The position numbers and the translations under genes were made by a program. This document shows positions 6,358-8,732 of a DNA stretch of 8,732 nt, piece after piece. Origin of the DNA: Neisseriaceae bacterium (lineage in GTDB: Bacteria > Pseudomonadota > Gammaproteobacteria > Burkholderiales > UBA11063). Location: NCBI GenBank assembly GCA_947470205.1, contig CANISK010000052.1, forward strand, positions 1 through 8,732, given 5' to 3'. Position 1 is the first letter of the stretch. Each line of letters begins with the position of its first letter. Under the pieces are notes generated by a model. That model was not told the origin of the DNA. It did not search any database and was given only the letters and a program-made list of their open reading frames with translations.

Positions 6358-7086
6358 ATGAAGCTATTTAATATAAATAGCACAATCATAGTAAAAAGTT
6401 TGTTAGTGATTGTACTTGCAAACTTTTTATTAATGGGATGTGCGGATGATCAGGCAAGGGCGGGACTTGCAGATACAGACATAAGAGTGTCACAACTTGA
6501 ACAAAATGTGGGTGTATTAAATAATAAAGTAGCTAATCAAAAATTAGTAGATCTAATCAATAAATTAGATGATTTACAATCACAAATAGATCAATTAAAC
6601 GGTGCTGTAGCATCATTACAACACAATCAACAGTCATTTCAAGATACGCAAGCGCAATTAAATCAAAATATAGAGCAAAAGCTAGAAAGCTCCATGACGT
6701 TTTCTCAAACAACTAATGTGCAATCAGATAATGATGAACGCAATCAACTGGTAGGCTCAGTAAAAAAAATTAAAGCACGTAATTTTAGCGGTGCAATTAA
6801 GCAATTAAATGTACTGATTGCACAATCCAAACACGCAGATGTTGTTGGAAGTGCAAGCTATTATCTAACTATTGCGTATGCCGCAGACGGTCAATATAAA
6901 AATGCCATATGGGTTGCCCGTAAATTTATCAATGAAAATCCAAAAAGCCCAAATGCTCCAGATGTTTTATTTACTTTATATTTATCCCAACAACAGTTAG
7001 GTATGAAAAAATCTGCCGACAATACTGCTGATATATTAAAAAAATCATATCCAGATAGTGCTGCTACGAAAAAGCTTTTGAAGTAA
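6358..7086 (+). CDS. cpoB: Cell division coordinator CpoB (YbgF), lipoprotein-like form
   Basis: CpoB is a periplasmic TolA-binding protein that couples the Tol-Pal machine to septal peptidoglycan synthesis. The 242-residue product has a signal sequence, a coiled-coil stretch rich in Gln, Leu and Asn (about 38-112) that in the family makes trimers, a polar linker, and a C-terminal TPR-like domain (about 128-241). That domain has the A-x-x-Y-L-T-I-A-Y pattern and the ending KKSYPDSAATKKLLK. E. coli CpoB is soluble; here LLMGC places a possible lipidation cysteine at C28, so this form may be anchored. The ATG lies 5 bases after the pal stop with only a weak AAGG well upstream, which suggests translational coupling. 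The location directly after pal is the classic one and supports the call. Confidence 0.88.
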   Translation: MKLFNINSTIIVKSLLVIVLANFLLMGCADDQARAGLADTDIRVSQLEQNVGVLNNKVANQKLVDLINKLDDLQSQIDQLNGAVASLQHNQQSFQDTQAQLNQNIEQKLESSMTFSQTTNVQSDNDERNQLVGSVKKIKARNFSGAIKQLNVLIAQSKHADVVGSASYYLTIAYAADGQYKNAIWVARKFINENPKSPNAPDVLFTLYLSQQQLGMKKSADNTADILKKSYPDSAATKKLLK

Positions 7087-7166
7087 ACCATGCTTATTGT
7101 TGTTAAATTTAAACTAAGAAAAAATCTAGATACTTCGAGCATATATTAATGATTTGAAAGATAAAT
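7087..7166 (+). other. Short cpoB-rppH spacer
   Basis: This 80-base AT-rich gap contains no clear terminator or strong promoter. A GAAAG ribosome site (7156-7160) lies 6 bases before the rppH ATG. rppH may be read from the pal promoter or from a weak local one. Confidence 0.35.
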
Positions 7167-7640
7167 ATGATTGATAAGAATGGTTATCGATTAAATGTTG
7201 GTATGATTCTAATAAATAATCAAAATCTGGTTTTCTGGGGCAAGCGAAAAGGTGAAGATTCTTGGCAGTTTCCCCAAGGTGGATTACATGAAAATGAGAC
7301 CATTGAAGATGGTATGTTTCGTGAATTAAAAGAAGAACTAGGGCTCCCAAAGGAGCACGTGCAAATCATTCACCATACACAAGATTGGCTTTATTATGAT
7401 GTACCAGCAATATACAATAGACCAAATAATCATGGCTATAAGGGGCAAAAACAAATATGGTATTTATTATTATTAACCGGTAAAGATCATCACATTAATG
7501 TTAAGTCTCATGTAGAACAAGAGTTTGATGCATGGAGATGGATTGATTACTGGACGACAGCAGAATCGGTAATTAGTTTTAAACGCAATGTTTATCAGGC
7601 GGCGTTAAATGAGCTGTCAAATTATTTGCCAAAAATTTAA
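7167..7640 (+). CDS. rppH: RNA pyrophosphohydrolase RppH (Nudix family)
   Basis: RppH removes phosphates from the 5' triphosphate end of mRNA, leaving a monophosphate that allows RNase E-dependent decay. It acts in the cytosol with divalent metal ions. The 157-residue product carries a complete Nudix box at 38-60 (G38, E44, then REL-KEELGL from R52 to L60) with the metal-binding glutamates E53, E56 and E57. It also shows traits specific to RppH: the start GYRLNVGMILIN, WQFPQGG (33-39), and GQKQIWYLLL (93-102). The C-terminal FKRNVYQAALNEL (138-150) is also typical. The protein ends soon after this helix, within the usual length range. It follows cpoB after 80 bases on the same strand. This enzyme has been linked to invasion in some pathogens, but the role here is presumably general mRNA turnover. 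Confidence 0.96.
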   Translation: MIDKNGYRLNVGMILINNQNLVFWGKRKGEDSWQFPQGGLHENETIEDGMFRELKEELGLPKEHVQIIHHTQDWLYYDVPAIYNRPNNHGYKGQKQIWYLLLLTGKDHHINVKSHVEQEFDAWRWIDYWTTAESVISFKRNVYQAALNELSNYLPKI

Positions 7641-7663
7641 CAAACTAAAACAAGAATTCCCCC

Positions 7664-7693
7664 ACCTCAACCCTTAAATCGTAGTTGGTAGGT
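7664..7693 (+). repeat. Candidate left-end hairpin of the IS200/IS605-type element
   Basis: ACCTCAAC (7664-7671) can pair with GTTG (7684-7687) and AGGT (7690-7693), leaving a 2-base bulge at 7688-7689 and a 12-base loop. IS605-group transposases recognise such imperfect, bulged hairpins near the element ends. The assignment rests on position and shape. Confidence 0.5.
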
Positions 7694-7710
7694 TGGTTAG
7701 ATGAATTGTT

Positions 7711-7728
7711 TGCAAAATTTATTTTGCA
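7711..7728 (+). promoter_or_regulatory. Perfect 8-bp palindrome before tnpA
   Basis: TGCAAAAT (7711-7718), two bases, then ATTTTGCA (7721-7728) form an exact palindrome. Its right arm overlaps the candidate -35 box of tnpA, so it could be an operator or a second structural hairpin of the element end. Confidence 0.45.
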
Positions 7729-7753
7729 CATATTTGATGGATTGTGTTATAAT
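7724..7753 (+). promoter_or_regulatory. Candidate tnpA promoter
   Basis: TTGCAC (7724-7729) and TATAAT (7748-7753) are separated by 18 bases. Transcription would begin near 7760, about 27 bases before the tnpA ATG. No clear ribosome site precedes that ATG, consistent with the low expression common for transposases. Confidence 0.5.
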
Positions 7754-7786
7754 TCAGTATGTAAACTAATAAAGTTATATCATACA

Positions 7787-8188
7787 ATGGAATTAAGAAC
7801 AAATCAACATTCAGTATTTAGGTTAAACTATCACCTTATAATGTGTATAAAATATAGAAGAGAAGTATTAAATGCTGAAATTAGTGAATATTTACGTGAA
7901 ATATTCGTAAAAATATCGAATAGTTATAATATAACTTTAGTAGAATGGGAGCATGATAAAGATCATGTGCACTGCTTGTTTGAGGCTCACCCCAAGAGTG
8001 AATTAAGTAAATTTATAAATGCATATAAAAGTGCGTCAAGTAGATTGGTAAAGAAAGCATTTCCAGAACTTAAAAATAGTTTATGGAAAGATTCCTTTTG
8101 GTCGCAGTCTTTTTGTTTGATGACTGTAGGTGGTGCACCATTGTCAGTAGTTAAGGAATACATTCAAACTCAAGGGCAACCTAAATAA
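7787..8188 (+). CDS. tnpA: IS200/IS605-family transposase TnpA (HUH-Y1)
   Basis: TnpA is the small single-strand transposase that cuts and joins the element ends through a 5'-phosphotyrosine link. The 133-residue protein carries the HUH metal-binding motif at 60-62 (HVH in DKDHVHCLFEA) and the catalytic tyrosine Y126 in VVKEYIQTQ. The expected start FRLNYHLIMCIKYRREVL (11-28) is also present. The frame is open back to an ATG at 7685, but the extra 34 residues overlap the hairpins and promoter and resemble no TnpA, so the ATG at 7787 is chosen. The stop overlaps the tnpB start (TAATG), implying coupled translation. All catalytic residues are present and the length is normal, so the enzyme is probably active. 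Confidence 0.93.
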   Translation: MELRTNQHSVFRLNYHLIMCIKYRREVLNAEISEYLREIFVKISNSYNITLVEWEHDKDHVHCLFEAHPKSELSKFINAYKSASSRLVKKAFPELKNSLWKDSFWSQSFCLMTVGGAPLSVVKEYIQTQGQPK

Positions 8189-8732
8189 TGACCACCAAAT
8201 ACAATAAAGCATATAAGTTTAGGTTGCTACCCGATAAAGAGCAGGAAACATATTTTGCTAAGTGTTTTGGTTGTGTAAGGTTTATTTGGAATAAGCTGTT
8301 ATCGTACTCAGATAATTACTACAAGGAACATGGTAAGACTGGATATACCACTCCTGCAAAATATAAATCTGAATACGAATGGTTAAAAGAGGTTGACTCA
8401 CTAGCCTTGGCTAACATACAATTAAACTTAAGAAAAGCATATCAGACGTTTTTCAATAAAAAAGCTAAATTTCCCAAATACAAATCAAAAAAAGATACCA
8501 AGCAAAGTTATACGACGAATAATCAGGAGGCAAGTAATGCAATTAGGAATGCAGAAAGTAAATTGCATAAATTAAGTCGAAGTATATCACGCAAAGTAAA
8601 AGGTAGCAATAATCGCAACAAGGCAAGGCTTAAATTAGCCAAATGGCATGATAAAGTAAGTAATATGCGAAATGATTTTTTGCATAAGTTAAGCTTTAGA
8701 TTGGCAAATAGCTATGATGCGATTATAGTTGA
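8188..8732 (+). CDS. tnpB: TnpB-family protein, cut by the window edge and internally deleted
   Basis: TnpB proteins are RNA-guided RuvC-type DNA nucleases, ancestors of Cas12. The 181 complete codons begin with typical N-terminal family sequence: NKAYKFRLLPDKEQE (6-20), EYEWLKEVDSLAL (62-74), FPKYKSKKDTKQSYTT (95-110). Immediately after this comes sequence that normally follows the RuvC-I site: AESKLHKLSRSISRK (122-136), KGSNNRNKARLKLAK (138-152), DFLHKLS (163-169). About 100 residues, including the VDLG-type segment with the first catalytic Asp, are missing at the join near 112-116. The frame stays open. The window ends at YDAIIV plus GA, just where the RuvC-II Glu (IxxED) would begin. The nuclease is probably dead. 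The size of the loss is estimated from memory of intact relatives. Confidence 0.85.
   Translation, partial: MTTKYNKAYKFRLLPDKEQETYFAKCFGCVRFIWNKLLSYSDNYYKEHGKTGYTTPAKYKSEYEWLKEVDSLALANIQLNLRKAYQTFFNKKAKFPKYKSKKDTKQSYTTNNQEASNAIRNAESKLHKLSRSISRKVKGSNNRNKARLKLAKWHDKVSNMRNDFLHKLSFRLANSYDAIIV

Larger units (their letters stand above)
7655..8732 (+). mobile_element. IS200/IS605-type element, left end through tnpA and part of tnpB
   Basis: The element comprises a hairpin-containing left end, a HUH transposase gene and an overlapping tnpB, the layout of the IS605 group. These elements move as single-stranded DNA and have hairpins instead of inverted terminal repeats. The exact left boundary is uncertain; it should fall between the rppH stop (7640) and the first hairpin (7664). 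The right end lies beyond the window. It is inserted just downstream of rppH without damaging it. Confidence 0.8.

Noticed and set aside
6891..7350. Two minus-strand open frames opposite cpoB and rppH
   Set aside because: Both are shadows of strongly supported plus-strand genes.
7685..7786. N-terminal extension of TnpA from an ATG at 7685
   Set aside because: The added residues overlap the hairpins and promoter and match nothing in the TnpA family; the protein motif set starts at 7787.
1..8732. CRISPR array, tRNA or rRNA genes
   Set aside because: No regularly spaced repeats and no tRNA- or rRNA-like sequence were seen on either strand.

Overview
The window is AT-rich (roughly one third G+C by eye). 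It combines a conserved Gram-negative envelope and secretion core with decaying mobile DNA and lineage-specific genes. A SecD of about 604 residues, the yajC-secD-secF order, a pal-cpoB pair and a typical proteobacterial RppH point to a gammaproteobacterium. The AT-rich, repeat-littered spacers and a large unrecognised protein with eukaryote-like short motifs suggest a host-associated or intracellular lineage, perhaps Legionellales-like. That placement is inference; no rRNA or tRNA gene is present to test it.

Minus strand, right to left (4742 down to 1): an unrecognised 476-residue protein, then yajC, secD and the 5' part of secF, which runs off the left edge. The last three encode the SecDF-YajC complex that helps the SecYEG channel move proteins across the inner membrane. 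A 155-bp spacer containing a 16-bp direct repeat separates secD from secF. A 14-bp inverted repeat links the upstream region of yajC to its start codon.

The 470-bp gap 4743-5212 carries no gene. It holds a small transposon-like palindromic element with 30-bp perfect inverted ends, and a second, unrelated inverted-repeat element nested inside it. A further solo copy of the same end sequence lies at about 3188-3221, so the unknown 476-residue gene is bracketed by these ends. Two outward-facing extended -10 promoters flank the element.

Plus strand, left to right (5213-7640): a small secreted protein built on two 39-residue repeats; Pal (peptidoglycan-associated lipoprotein) and CpoB/YbgF in a tight pair without the rest of the tol genes; and RppH, the Nudix hydrolase that starts 5'-end-dependent mRNA decay. 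Pal and CpoB should act together in outer-membrane constriction and septal peptidoglycan synthesis.

Right end (about 7655-8732): the left part of an IS200/IS605-type element, with hairpins, a HUH-tyrosine transposase TnpA, and an overlapping TnpB. TnpB is cut by the window edge and has apparently lost, by an in-frame internal deletion, the segment that carries the RuvC-I catalytic aspartate.

The most distinctive observation is the 476-residue protein. It contains a short hydrophobic strand followed by an SDSDSDD acidic-serine tract, the layout of a eukaryotic phosphorylation-dependent SUMO-interacting motif. This makes it a candidate host-directed effector, a hypothesis resting only on motifs and context.
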